Assembly: GCF_011516645.4 (NCBI RefSeq)
Contig: NZ_CP088285.1
Span: 4,854,501 to 4,918,500, forward strand
From: Bradyrhizobium septentrionale
GTDB lineage: Bacteria; Pseudomonadota; Alphaproteobacteria; Rhizobiales; Xanthobacteraceae
Direction of reading: 5' to 3'
Length of the DNA: 64,000 nucleotides
The position numbers and the translations under genes are program-made. Below the pieces are notes generated by a model that was not told the DNA's origin, searched no databases, and was given only the letters and a program-made list of their open reading frames with translations. Below are positions 33,529 through 42,533 of the stretch, in pieces (the first letter of the stretch is position 1; each line of letters opens with the position of its first letter).

Positions 33529-34266
33529 ATGCAGAAGAGAAACAGGACGGTTGCCGTCATTGGTGCCGGTGATTTCATCGGCGGCGAGATCGCCAAGAAG
33601 TTCGCCTCCGAGGGCTTTACGGTCTTCGCCGGCCGCCGCAACGGCGACAAGCTCGCGCCGCTGGTCAAGGAGATCGAGGCGGCAGGCGGCGAGATCCATG
33701 CCCGCTCGCTCGATGCGCGCAAGGAGGAGGAGATCATCTCCTTCCTCAACGACGCCGACAAGCATGCGCCGCTCGAGGTCTGCATCTTCAACATCGGCGC
33801 CAACGTCAATTTCCCGATCCTGGAGACCACCGAGCGCGTGTTCCGCAAGGTCTGGGAGATGGCCTGCTATTCCGGCTTCCTGGCCGGACGCGAGGCGGCG
33901 CGGCTGATGACGGCGCGTGGCGAGGGCAACATCTTCTTCACCGGCGCGACCGCGTCGTTGCGCGGCGGCAGCGGTTATGCCGCCTTTGCCAGCGCCAAGT
34001 TCGGCCTGCGTGCGGTGGCGCAGGCGATGGCGCGCGAGCTCGGACCGAAGAACATCCATGTCGCGCACCTGATCATCGATTCCGGCGTCGACACCGAATG
34101 GGTGCGGCAGCGGCGCATCGAGGCGCTCGGCCCGAACGCGCTCGACGATCCCGATCTGCTGATGCCGCCGGCTTCGGTCGCGACCTCCTACTGGCAGCTC
34201 TACCAGCAGCCGAAGAGCGCCTGGACGTTTGAGCTTGAAATCCGGCCCTTCGGCGAGAAGTGGTAG
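33529..34266 (+). CDS. SDR-fold protein lacking the catalytic tyrosine (paralogue 1)
   Basis: A 245-residue Rossmann protein of the short-chain dehydrogenase superfamily. The nucleotide loop is VIGAGDFIGGEIA rather than TGxxxGIG. The active-site box reads GYAAFASAKFGL, placing Phe153 where YxxxK has Tyr, with Lys157 kept. The C-terminus SAWTFELEIRPFGEKW is shared with the second SDR at 41776. It may be an unusual reductase, a hydratase-like enzyme or a non-catalytic partner; the SDR fold is certain, the reaction is not. Sixty-six bp after the acyl-CoA synthetase. Confidence 0.85.
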   Translation: MQKRNRTVAVIGAGDFIGGEIAKKFASEGFTVFAGRRNGDKLAPLVKEIEAAGGEIHARSLDARKEEEIISFLNDADKHAPLEVCIFNIGANVNFPILETTERVFRKVWEMACYSGFLAGREAARLMTARGEGNIFFTGATASLRGGSGYAAFASAKFGLRAVAQAMARELGPKNIHVAHLIIDSGVDTEWVRQRRIEALGPNALDDPDLLMPPASVATSYWQLYQQPKSAWTFELEIRPFGEKW

Positions 34267-34278
34267 GGAGCACGGCAG

Positions 34279-35460
34279 ATGGAGCTCGCGCTATCTCCTG
34301 AAGATGCGGCGTTTCGCGACGAAGTCCGCGCCTTCATCAAGGACAATTATCCGGCGGAGATGCGCGTCCCCAATCCGGAGACCGATCTCTCCAAGGAGCA
34401 GATGCTGCTGTGGCATCGCATCCTGCACGCCAAGGGCTGGATCGCGCCGCTCTGGCCGAAGGAATATGGCGGGCCCGGCTGGTCGATCACGCGCCGCTTC
34501 ATCTTCGACCAGGAGACGACGCGGGCCGGCACGATGCCACCGCTGGCGTTCAGCGTCACCATGGTCGGCCCCGTCATCTACACCTTCGGCAATGATGCGC
34601 AGAAGAAGAAGTTCTTGCCGCGCATCCTCTCCGGCGAGGACTGGTGGTGCCAGGGCTATTCGGAGCCGGGCTCTGGCTCCGACCTCGCCACCGTTCGCAC
34701 CAAGGCGGTGCGCGACGGCGACCACTACGTCGTCAATGGGCACAAGACCTGGACCACGCTGGCGCAGCATGCCGACTGGATTTTCTGCCTGGTTCGTACC
34801 GATACCACCGCAAAGCCGCAGTCCGGCATCTCGTTCCTCTTGATCGACATGAAGTCGCCGGGCGTCACCGTCCGCCCGATCATCACAATCGACGGGTCGC
34901 ACGAGGTCAACGACGTCTTCCTGGAAAACGTCCGCGTTCCCGCCGAGAACCTGATCGGTGAAGAGAACAAGGGCTGGACCTACGCCAAATTCCTGCTCGG
35001 CAATGAGCGCACCAGCATGGCCGGCATCGGCCGCTCGACGCGCTACATCGAACGGCTGAAGAAGATCGTCAAGGCCGAGATCCCCGAAGACGATCCCGCG
35101 CATCTGGAATTCATCCGGGACATCGCCCGCGTCGAGCTCGACGTGCTGGCGCTGGAAGCGACCGAGCTGCGCGTCGTCGCCCAGATGGCCCGTGGCATCG
35201 ATCCGGGACCTGCGGCATCGCTGTTCAAGATCCGCGGCACCGAGATCTTCCAGGACATCACCGAGCTGACGCACCGCGCGATCGGCAATTACGGGCTTGC
35301 GATCCGCGAGTATCCGGTCAGCGCCAACCGTTTCATGCCGGGTCCGGACTACGGCCACACGGCGTCGGAGAAATATCTCAACTCGCGCAAGCTCTCGATC
35401 TACGGCGGATCGAACGAGATCCAGCGCAACATCATCGCCAAGGCGGTGCTTGGTCTCTAG
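34279..35460 (+). CDS. Acyl-CoA dehydrogenase, larger subunit-like (PimC/FadE type)
   Basis: A 393-residue flavoprotein 12 bp after the SDR gene. ACAD signatures: GYSEPGSGSDLATVRTKAVR, DGDHYVVNGHKTWTT, LGNERTSMAGIGRS and the C-terminal KLSIYGGSNEIQRNIIAKAV. Gly stands where many ACADs have the catalytic Glu before GT/GS. It is followed directly by a second, shorter ACAD, an arrangement like pimC/pimD and the paired FadEs that form mixed oligomers for cyclic or branched acyl-CoAs. It probably desaturates an acyl-CoA at alpha-beta. Confidence 0.92.
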   Translation: MELALSPEDAAFRDEVRAFIKDNYPAEMRVPNPETDLSKEQMLLWHRILHAKGWIAPLWPKEYGGPGWSITRRFIFDQETTRAGTMPPLAFSVTMVGPVIYTFGNDAQKKKFLPRILSGEDWWCQGYSEPGSGSDLATVRTKAVRDGDHYVVNGHKTWTTLAQHADWIFCLVRTDTTAKPQSGISFLLIDMKSPGVTVRPIITIDGSHEVNDVFLENVRVPAENLIGEENKGWTYAKFLLGNERTSMAGIGRSTRYIERLKKIVKAEIPEDDPAHLEFIRDIARVELDVLALEATELRVVAQMARGIDPGPAASLFKIRGTEIFQDITELTHRAIGNYGLAIREYPVSANRFMPGPDYGHTASEKYLNSRKLSIYGGSNEIQRNIIAKAVLGL

Positions 35461-35548
35461 GGCACGATCCGGACAAGCGGATCATGCGCAAACAAGGAGC
35501 TAACGCGCATCTCATCGCGCTTTGGCAACAGCGGCACGAGAGGATCGG

Positions 35549-36679
35549 ATGGATATCCAGTTCACGGAAGAGCAGGAATTGTTGCGGTCCAGCGTCCAGC
35601 GGCTGCTGCGCGACCAGTATGATTTCGACGCCCGCCGCAAGATCGTCGCGAGCGAGGAGGGTTTTGGCCGCAAGCAATGGGCTGAATTCGCCGAGCTCGG
35701 CATGCTCGCGGCGCCATTCTCGGAAGCCGTTGGCGGGCTCGGCGGCGGGCCGCTGTCGACCATGATCATCATGCAGGAGTTCGGCCGCCATCTCGTGGTC
35801 GAGCCGTTCGTCGAGACGGTCGTGGTGGCCGGCGGCCTGATCGAGCAGGCGGGCTCCGACGCGCAGAAGCAGGCCTTCATTGCCGACATCATCGCAGGAT
35901 CAAAACTTTGGGCGCTGGCCTGGACCGAGAAAGGCTCGCGCTTCGATCTCGCCACCGTCACTACCACGGCGCGCCGGGAGGGCAGCCACTATGTCCTCAC
36001 CGGCGAGAAGACGGCGGTGATGGCGGCGCCCTGGGCGGATTATCTGATCGTCTCCGCCCGCACCTCGGGCCATCGTCACGATCGCGGCGGCGTCAGTCTG
36101 TTCGTGGTCGATCGGCGCGCCGCTAATCTTGATCTGCAAAGCTTCAAGACGATCGATGGCCGCCGCGCGGCCGAGATCAGCCTGCGTGGTGTGCGCGGAG
36201 AGCTGCTCGGCAACGAAGGCGGGGCCGTCACGGCGCTGGAAGCCTGTCGCAACCAGGCCATCGGCGCGCTCTGCGCCGAGGCGGTCGGCGCGATCGGTGA
36301 GCTGAACGCGGCGACCCTGGACTATTCCAAGACGCGCAAGCAGTTCGGCGTCACGATCGGCAGCTTCCAGGTGCTGCAGCACCGGATGGTCGACATGTTC
36401 ATCGCGCATCAGGAGACGCTGTCCCTGATGCAGCATCTCAGCCTCAGCCTCAACGAGGGTGAGGCCGGCATTTCCCGGCTCGCCTCGGGCGCCAAGTCCA
36501 AGATCGGCTATGCCGCCAAATTCGTGGCGGACCAGGCCGTGCAACTGCACGGCGGCATGGGCATGACCGACGAGCTCAATGTCGGCCACTACTTCAAGAG
36601 GATTTCTTCCATCAACATCCAGTTCGGCGATCCCGCCTATCACGTGCTGCGCTTCGCGCAGCTCGAGGCGGTCGCCTAA
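35549..36679 (+). CDS. Acyl-CoA dehydrogenase, smaller subunit-like (PimD/FadE type)
   Basis: A 376-residue flavoprotein; ATG 35549 has GAGAGG upstream, so the in-frame ATG at 35522 is not preferred. It has the ACAD N-terminal helices ([20 protein letters not shown]), a divergent middle domain ([20 protein letters not shown]) and a C-domain with [20 protein letters not shown] and [20 protein letters not shown]. The middle domain is less conserved than in its neighbour, as usual for the second member of heteromeric pairs. It is expected to work with the preceding ACAD. Confidence 0.9.
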   Translation: MDIQFTEEQELLRSSVQRLLRDQYDFDARRKIVASEEGFGRKQWAEFAELGMLAAPFSEAVGGLGGGPLSTMIIMQEFGRHLVVEPFVETVVVAGGLIEQAGSDAQKQAFIADIIAGSKLWALAWTEKGSRFDLATVTTTARREGSHYVLTGEKTAVMAAPWADYLIVSARTSGHRHDRGGVSLFVVDRRAANLDLQSFKTIDGRRAAEISLRGVRGELLGNEGGAVTALEACRNQAIGALCAEAVGAIGELNAATLDYSKTRKQFGVTIGSFQVLQHRMVDMFIAHQETLSLMQHLSLSLNEGEAGISRLASGAKSKIGYAAKFVADQAVQLHGGMGMTDELNVGHYFKRISSINIQFGDPAYHVLRFAQLEAVA

Positions 36680-36695
36680 AGCCAGAGAGGCAAGC

Positions 36696-37883
36696 ATGTC
36701 ACAGGACGCAGTCATCGTTTCCACCGCGCGCACCGGCGTCGGCAAGGCCTATCGCGGCGCGCTCAACAACACCGACGGGCCGACCCTGGCCGGCCACGTC
36801 ATGGCCGAAGCGGTGAAGCGCGCCGGCATCGCGCCCGGCGAGGTCGAGGACGTGGTGATGGGCTGCGCCATGCAGCAGGGCACCATGGTGATGAACGTCG
36901 CGCGCAAGGGCGCGATCCGCGCCGGCCTCCCCGTCACTGTTGCCGGCACCACCATCGACCGGCAGTGCGCCTCCGGCCTGCAGGCGATCGCGGTTGCCGC
37001 GCGTTCGGTGATGCTTGACGGCGTCGAGATCGCGATCGGCGGCGGCATCGAGTCGATCAGCCTGGTGCAGAACGAGCATATGAACCGGTTCCACGCCGTC
37101 GACGACGAGCTGATGGCCATGAAGCCCGAGATGTACATGTCGATGCTGGAGACGGCCGAGGTCGTCGCCGAGCGTTACGGGATCGGCCGCGACAAGCAGG
37201 ACGAATACAGCCTGGAGTGCCAGCGCCGCGTCGGTGCCGCGCTGCAGGGCGGCCGTTTCAACGACGAGATCGTGCCGATCACGACAAAAATGGCCGTGGT
37301 CAACAAGGACACCAAGGACGTCAGCTATCAAGAGGTGACGCTGGCCAAGGATGAAGGTCCGCGGCCGGATACCACCGCGGATGGTCTCGCGAAGATCAAG
37401 CCGGTGTTCGAGGGCAAGACCATCAGCGCCGGCAATGCCAGCCAGCTCTCCGACGGCGCCTCGGCCTGCGTGATCATGAGCGACAGGATCGCCGCGCAGA
37501 AGGGGCTGAAGCCGCTCGGCATCTTCCGCGGCTTCGTCGCCGCCGGCGTCGAGCCGGACGAGATGGGCGTCGGCCCGGTCGCCGCGATCCCGCGGCTGTT
37601 GAAGCGCCATAACCTCAAGATCGACGACATCGATCTCTGGGAGCTCAACGAGGCCTACGCGGTGCAGGTGATCTATTGCCGCGACAAGCTCGGCATCGAT
37701 CCGGAGAAGCTGAACGTCAATGGCGGCTCGATTGCGATCGGCCACCCCTATGGCATGACCGGCGCGCGGCTCACCGGCCACCTCCTGATCGAGGGCCGGC
37801 GGCGCAAGGCGAAATACGGCGTGGTGACCATGTGCATCGGCGGCGGCATGGGCGCGGCCGGCCTGTTCGAAATCGTCCACTGA
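36696..37883 (+). CDS. Thiolase (acetyl-CoA acyltransferase)
   Basis: A 395-residue thiolase; ATG 36696 follows GAGAGG. The catalytic set is complete: nucleophile Cys in [16 protein letters not shown], His in [16 protein letters not shown] and the second Cys in [15 protein letters not shown]. It cleaves a 3-ketoacyl-CoA with CoA, ending a beta-oxidation round (degradative FadA/PaaJ-like). Its N-terminal [20 protein letters not shown] fits the degradative type better than the biosynthetic one. Sixteen bp after the second ACAD. Confidence 0.93.
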   Translation: MSQDAVIVSTARTGVGKAYRGALNNTDGPTLAGHVMAEAVKRAGIAPGEVEDVVMGCAMQQGTMVMNVARKGAIRAGLPVTVAGTTIDRQCASGLQAIAVAARSVMLDGVEIAIGGGIESISLVQNEHMNRFHAVDDELMAMKPEMYMSMLETAEVVAERYGIGRDKQDEYSLECQRRVGAALQGGRFNDEIVPITTKMAVVNKDTKDVSYQEVTLAKDEGPRPDTTADGLAKIKPVFEGKTISAGNASQLSDGASACVIMSDRIAAQKGLKPLGIFRGFVAAGVEPDEMGVGPVAAIPRLLKRHNLKIDDIDLWELNEAYAVQVIYCRDKLGIDPEKLNVNGGSIAIGHPYGMTGARLTGHLLIEGRRRKAKYGVVTMCIGGGMGAAGLFEIVH

Positions 37884-37905
37884 TCGGCAACGCGGGGAGA
37901 GACTT

Positions 37906-38916
37906 GTGAAGACAGCAATCACTGAACTGTTCGGTATCCAGCATCCGATCATCCAGGGCGGCATGCATTACGTCGGCTTCGCCGAGATGGCGGCCGCGGT
38001 GTCCAACGCCGGCGGCCTCGGCATCATCACCGGCCTGACCCAGAGGACGCCGGAACTGCTGGCCAAGGAGATCGCGCGCTGCCGCGACATGACCGACAAG
38101 CCGATCGGCGTGAACCTCACCTTCCTGCCGAGCTTCACCGCGCCGCCCTATCCGGAATACATCGCGGCGATCCGCGAGGGCGGCGTCAAGGCGGTGGAGA
38201 CCGCGGGCCGCAGCCCGGAGCAGTACATGCCGGCGCTGAAAGCGGCCGGCATCAAGGTGATCCACAAATGCACCTCGGTGCGGCATTCGCTGAAGGCCGA
38301 GAAGATCGGCTGCGATGCGGTCAGCGTCGACGGCTTCGAGTGCGGCGGCCATCCCGGCGAGGATGACATCCCGAACATGATCCTGCTGCCGCGTGCGGCG
38401 GACGAGCTGAAGATCCCGTTCGTGGCCTCGGGCGGCATGGCGGATGCGCGCAGCCTCGTCGCGGCGCTGTCGATGGGCGCAGCCGGCATGAACATGGGCA
38501 CGCGCTTCATCGCCACCAAGGAAGCGCCGGTCCATCCCAATGTGAAGAAGGCGCTGGTGGAGGCGAACGAGCTCGACACCCGCCTGGTGATGCGGGCGCT
38601 GCGCAACACCGAGCGCGTGCTGAAGAACAAGGGCGTCGATGAGCTGCTCGAGATCGAGCGCGAGAAGGGCGCCAAATTGAAGATCGAGGACATCCACGAG
38701 CAGGTCGCCGGCGTCTACCCGAAGGTGATGATCGACGGCGAGATGGATGCCGGCGCCTGGAGCTGCGGCATGGTGGTCGGGCTGATCAACGACATCCCGA
38801 CCGTCAAGGAGCTGATCGACCGCATCATGGCCGAGGCTGAAGCGATCATTCGGCAGCGGCTGACCGGCTTCCTCGACGGCCAATTCGAAACCAAACCGGC
38901 CCGCGCCGTCGCCTGA
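37906..38916 (+). CDS. NAD(P)H-dependent flavin oxidoreductase (nitronate monooxygenase/FabK-like)
   Basis: A 336-residue TIM-barrel flavoprotein starting with GTG 37906 after GGGGAGAG. Family motifs: HPIIQGGMHYVGFAEMAAAV, AGGLGIITGLT, FECGGHPGEDD and VASGGMADARSLVAALSMGA then GMNMGTRFIATKE. Members include nitronate monooxygenases and FMN enoyl reductases. In a beta-oxidation cluster a role in reducing a conjugated or dienoyl-CoA bond is as likely as nitronate oxidation; sequence alone does not decide. Confidence 0.88.
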   Translation: MKTAITELFGIQHPIIQGGMHYVGFAEMAAAVSNAGGLGIITGLTQRTPELLAKEIARCRDMTDKPIGVNLTFLPSFTAPPYPEYIAAIREGGVKAVETAGRSPEQYMPALKAAGIKVIHKCTSVRHSLKAEKIGCDAVSVDGFECGGHPGEDDIPNMILLPRAADELKIPFVASGGMADARSLVAALSMGAAGMNMGTRFIATKEAPVHPNVKKALVEANELDTRLVMRALRNTERVLKNKGVDELLEIEREKGAKLKIEDIHEQVAGVYPKVMIDGEMDAGAWSCGMVVGLINDIPTVKELIDRIMAEAEAIIRQRLTGFLDGQFETKPARAVA

Positions 38917-38927
38917 AGGAGAGTGCC

Positions 38928-39701
38928 ATGACCGAGCATGTCAAGGGTGAGATTGCCGCCGGCGTGATGACGCTGACGCTGCAGCGGCCGGAGAAGAAGA
39001 ACGCGCTGACCGGGGCCATGTACAATGTCATGTCCGCGGCGCTCAAGCAGGTGGAGGCGGATGCCTCTGTCCGGGTGATCCTGTTCCAGGGCGACGGCGA
39101 CAGCTTCACCGCGGGCAATGATCTGGCTGACTTCGCAAGCCAGGCGCGCGGTGAAGGCACTGTCGACAGTCCGGCCCACACTTTCATCGAAACCATCAGC
39201 AAGGTCGGCAAGCCGATCGTCGCGGCGGTGCAGGGCAATGCGGTCGGCGTCGGCACCACCATGCTGCTGCACTGTGATCTCATCTATCTCGCCGAGAATG
39301 CGCGGCTGATCACGCCCTTTGTCAATCTCGCTCTGGTGCCGGAAGCTGCATCGAGCTGGCTGCTGCCGTTGCGGATCGGCCATGCGCGCGCCTATGCGAT
39401 GTTCGCGCTTGGCGAGCCGATGGATGCGCAGGGCGCACTGGCATCCGGCCTCGCCAATGCCGTGGTGCCGCAGGCCGATCTGCGCAAGCGCGCGCATGAC
39501 GCGGCGGTCGCGCTGACCAAGCGGCCGGCGGGTTCGCTCAGCATGACCAAGAAGCTGATGCGCGAGCAGCAGCGGATCGCGGCGCAGATCGCCGCGGAAG
39601 GCGTGTTGTTCAAGGAGCGGCTGACGACGCCCGAAGCGCGCGAGGCCTTTGCCGCGTTCGCCGAACGGCGTCAGCCGGACTTCACCAAACTGTCGGCCTG
39701 A
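38928..39701 (+). CDS. Enoyl-CoA hydratase/isomerase family protein
   Basis: A 257-residue crotonase with MTLTLQRPEKKNALTGAMYN, the oxyanion-hole segment SFTAGNDLADFAS and VQGNAVGVGTTMLLHCDLIY. The segment NLALVPEAASSWLLPLRIG resembles the isomerase/PaaB-like branch. It hydrates or isomerises enoyl-CoA intermediates made by the two ACADs. Eleven bp after the flavin oxidoreductase gene. Confidence 0.9.
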   Translation: MTEHVKGEIAAGVMTLTLQRPEKKNALTGAMYNVMSAALKQVEADASVRVILFQGDGDSFTAGNDLADFASQARGEGTVDSPAHTFIETISKVGKPIVAAVQGNAVGVGTTMLLHCDLIYLAENARLITPFVNLALVPEAASSWLLPLRIGHARAYAMFALGEPMDAQGALASGLANAVVPQADLRKRAHDAAVALTKRPAGSLSMTKKLMREQQRIAAQIAAEGVLFKERLTTPEAREAFAAFAERRQPDFTKLSA

Positions 39702-39741
39702 AATCGCCGGGAATTCACGGACAGATCGAGGGAGTGAAAGC

Positions 39742-40902
39742 ATGGGCGTCGTCGGCAGCCATCAATACCCCAGCATGGAATCCGTGATCTACGGCAGGCC
39801 GGCGGCCGAGGCGCTGCGCGAGGAAGCCGAACGGCTGGGCGCGAAGCGCGTCTATCTGATCGCAAGCCGGACGCTGAACACCACGACCGACGAGATCGAG
39901 AAGATCCGCGAAGGGCTCGGCGACCGCCATGCCGCGACCTTTGACGGCGTGCCGCAGCACACGACGCGGGACGTGGTGACGCAGATCGCGCGACAGGCAA
40001 GTGAGGCCAAAGCGGATCTCGTCGTCGCCATCGGTGGCGGCTCGGTAGTCGATGCGGCGAAGATCGTGCTGATGTGCATGGAGCACGAGATCTTCGAACC
40101 TGCCGGGCTCGACGGCTTCGAGACCACGCCGGACCGCCGCTTCGGGCCGTTCCGCAACCCGAAGGTCCGGATGATCGCGATCCCCAGCACGCTTTCGGGA
40201 GGCGAGTACAATTCCGGCGCGCTGGTCACCGACACCAGCCGCAAGCTGAAGCAGATCTTCAATCACCCGATGATGATGCCGCGCAGCATCATCCTCGATC
40301 CCGCGATCACGAAATACACGCCCGAGAAGCTCTGGCTGGGCTCCGGCACACGCGCGATGGACCACGGTATCGAGGCGATCTGCTCCAGCCGTCCCAATGT
40401 ACTCGTCGACGCGGTGTGCCAGCAGGGGCTGCGCTATCTGCATGACGGCCTGCTGCGCACCAAGGACAATCCGCATGACGAGGCGGCACGGCTGAATTGC
40501 CAGTTGGGCTCGTGGCTGTCCGCGTTCGGATTGCAGGCGCGGGTGCCGATGGGCGCGAGCCACGCCATCGGCCATGTCCTCGGCGGCACCTGCGACGTGC
40601 CGCATTATTTCTGCACGGCGGTGATGATGCCGAGCGTGCTCCGCTACAACCGTCCCGCGACGGAGGCGGCCCAGCAGACGATCGCCGCCGCGCTCGGAAC
40701 GCCGGGGCGTGATGCCGGCGAGGCGTTCGCCGGCTTTATCGCCGAGCTCGGCCTGCCGCGGCGGCTGGCTGATGTCGGCGTGGGCGAGGACCGTTTTGAG
40801 CTGATCGGCAAGAACGCGATGCTGTCGATCTTCACCCGGGCCAACCCGCAGCCGATCCGCGAGCCCGGCGATGTCGTCAAGATCCTGAAGCTCGCCGCCT
40901 GA
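39742..40902 (+). CDS. Iron-containing alcohol dehydrogenase (maleylacetate reductase-like)
   Basis: A 386-residue protein; ATG 39742 is preceded by GAGGGAG. Group III alcohol-dehydrogenase features: LVVAIGGGSVVDAAKIVLMC for NAD(P), AIPSTLSGGEYNSGALVTD, and metal-ligand regions AMDHGIEAICS and MGASHAIGHVLGG with the usual His residues. The closest subgroup by eye is maleylacetate reductase, the last step of some aromatic pathways, but a general alcohol/aldehyde role is also possible. Its presence hints that the substrate may be aromatic or yield a keto/hydroxy acid. Confidence 0.88.
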   Translation: MGVVGSHQYPSMESVIYGRPAAEALREEAERLGAKRVYLIASRTLNTTTDEIEKIREGLGDRHAATFDGVPQHTTRDVVTQIARQASEAKADLVVAIGGGSVVDAAKIVLMCMEHEIFEPAGLDGFETTPDRRFGPFRNPKVRMIAIPSTLSGGEYNSGALVTDTSRKLKQIFNHPMMMPRSIILDPAITKYTPEKLWLGSGTRAMDHGIEAICSSRPNVLVDAVCQQGLRYLHDGLLRTKDNPHDEAARLNCQLGSWLSAFGLQARVPMGASHAIGHVLGGTCDVPHYFCTAVMMPSVLRYNRPATEAAQQTIAAALGTPGRDAGEAFAGFIAELGLPRRLADVGVGEDRFELIGKNAMLSIFTRANPQPIREPGDVVKILKLAA

Positions 40903-40929
40903 AGCTTGTCGCAACGGGAGCAGTCCACA

Positions 40930-41736
40930 ATGGCTGACCTGCGTATATTCTCTTACTTGCCGAACCCGCGCGTCTGGAAAGCGACCATCGCCGCGCGGTT
41001 CTGCGGCGTCGATGTCGAGGTGCGAGGCGCCTCGGGCAAGGAATTGCGCGACTGGCTGTGGGACTACGATGCCCATCCGCTGACCGAGCACGAACGCGCC
41101 GCGCTGTCGTCGCTGGCGCGAACCGGCCGGGTCGGGCTGACCGGCGCACAGCTGTTCAAGACCGACGCGTTCATGGAGGCGCAGCCGTTCGGCAATGTGC
41201 CTGCCGCATTCGGCGCCGACGGCAAGGTCGGGATTTTCGAATCGAACAGCATCATGCGCGCGGTGGCGCGGCTCGGTGAAGCGAAGTTCGCCCTCTATGG
41301 GCGTGACGCCTACGAGGCGTCCAGGATCGACAGTTTTCTCGATGTCAGCCTGGTGTTCGCGCGGGACACGCAAATCTATCTGCTCGCTCTGTCGGGCGGA
41401 ACGGTCGACGCGGCCATTCACGCGCGCGCCAAGGACGCGTTTGCGATCTATGCCTCGGGGATCGAGCAGGCATTGTCGCCGCTGCGCGAGACGCTGGTCG
41501 GAACCGGCATCTCGATTGCCGACATCTGCCTCACAGCCGAGCTCGCCCTCTTCATGAACGAGCACGGGCGCGCAGAGCAATTGCGCAAGCTGGGGTTGGA
41601 GAGAATCCTCCACCCGGGAGTGCAGGATCAGTATCCGCTGATGTTCGCCCATTTTGCCCGGCTGCTCGAGCACGCGCATTTTGCGCCGGAGCTCAAGCCC
41701 TATGTCGAGAAGCTGCGGTCGAAGGCGGTCGCCTGA
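40930..41736 (+). CDS. Glutathione S-transferase family protein
   Basis: A 268-residue protein from ATG 40930 (CGGGAG upstream). The thioredoxin-like half reads IFSYLPNPRVWKATIAARFC, then KTDAFMEAQPFGNVPAAFG and IFESNSIMRAVARLGE. The helical C-terminal half, with YEASRIDSFLDVSLVFAR and GISIADICLTAELALFM, resembles the elongation-factor-gamma type of GST. A substrate pocket for glutathione is likely. It is the second thiol-fold enzyme in the operon besides the 31212 isomerase, suggesting a glutathione-linked step. Confidence 0.87.
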   Translation: MADLRIFSYLPNPRVWKATIAARFCGVDVEVRGASGKELRDWLWDYDAHPLTEHERAALSSLARTGRVGLTGAQLFKTDAFMEAQPFGNVPAAFGADGKVGIFESNSIMRAVARLGEAKFALYGRDAYEASRIDSFLDVSLVFARDTQIYLLALSGGTVDAAIHARAKDAFAIYASGIEQALSPLRETLVGTGISIADICLTAELALFMNEHGRAEQLRKLGLERILHPGVQDQYPLMFAHFARLLEHAHFAPELKPYVEKLRSKAVA

Positions 41737-41775
41737 GCATGAAACCTGTTGGCCGCAACGCGGAGGGTTGATCGC

Positions 41776-42477
41776 ATGACCGCACCTGTTTGTTTGATCT
41801 CCGGCGTGGGACCCGGCACGGGCTCGGCGCTCGCCAGGAGGTTCGCCGAAGGCGGCTATCGCGTCGCGCTGCTCGCCAGGAACGAGGAGCGCCTCGCCGC
41901 GCTCGAAAGGCAGCTGCCGGGCGCAAAGGCCTATCGATGCGACGTGTCCGACCCCGCGCAGGTCGAGGCGGTGGCCTCCGCCGTGGAGCGCGATCTCGGC
42001 AATCCCGGCGTCGTGATCCACAACGCCGTCGGCGGCGCGTTCGGCACATTCCGCGAGATCGATCCGCAGATTCTCAATCGCAACTTCCAGGTCAACACGA
42101 TGGGACTGTTGTATCTGGCGCGGCGCTTTACCCCGGCGATGATCAGCGCAGGCAAGGGCGCCATCGTGGCGACCGGCAATACCTCGGCGTTGCGCGGCAA
42201 GGCCGGCTTCGCAGGCTTCGCGCCGACCAAGGCGGCGCAGCGGATTCTTGCCGAAGCGATGGCGCGCGACCTCGGGCCGCAAGGGGTTCACGTCGCCTAC
42301 GTCGTCATTGATGCGGTGATCGATCTGGAGTGGACGCGGAAGCGCTGGCCGGAACGGCCGGACGACTTCTTCATCAAGCCGAAAGCGATCGCTGACGAGA
42401 TCTGGCACGTCGCGCACCAGGATCGCAGCGCGTGGTCGTTCAATGTCGAGATCAGGCCGTTCGGCGAGGCCTGGTAG
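41776..42477 (+). CDS. SDR-fold protein lacking the catalytic tyrosine (paralogue 2)
   Basis: A 233-residue Rossmann protein; ATG 41776 follows GGAGGG. The nucleotide loop reads ISGVGPGTGSALARRF. In the active-site box GFAGFAPTKAAQRILAEA, Phe148 takes the place of the catalytic Tyr while Lys152 and Ser137 (GNTSALRG) remain. The tail SAWSFNVEIRPFGEAW mirrors that of the 33529 SDR, so the two are paralogues with the same substitution. Function is unknown; a dimer of the two or a shared unusual reaction is possible. Confidence 0.85.
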   Translation: MTAPVCLISGVGPGTGSALARRFAEGGYRVALLARNEERLAALERQLPGAKAYRCDVSDPAQVEAVASAVERDLGNPGVVIHNAVGGAFGTFREIDPQILNRNFQVNTMGLLYLARRFTPAMISAGKGAIVATGNTSALRGKAGFAGFAPTKAAQRILAEAMARDLGPQGVHVAYVVIDAVIDLEWTRKRWPERPDDFFIKPKAIADEIWHVAHQDRSAWSFNVEIRPFGEAW

Positions 42478-42533
42478 GCCCGGCGTTACGGTCGCAAGTG
42501 CCGGTCAATCCATAAAAGCCCAAGGGGATTTGC

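Noticed and set aside
39715..42417. A 900-codon minus-strand open frame across the Fe-alcohol dehydrogenase, GST and SDR genes
   Set aside because: It spans several well-recognised plus-strand genes and their gaps and shows only shadow-type composition.
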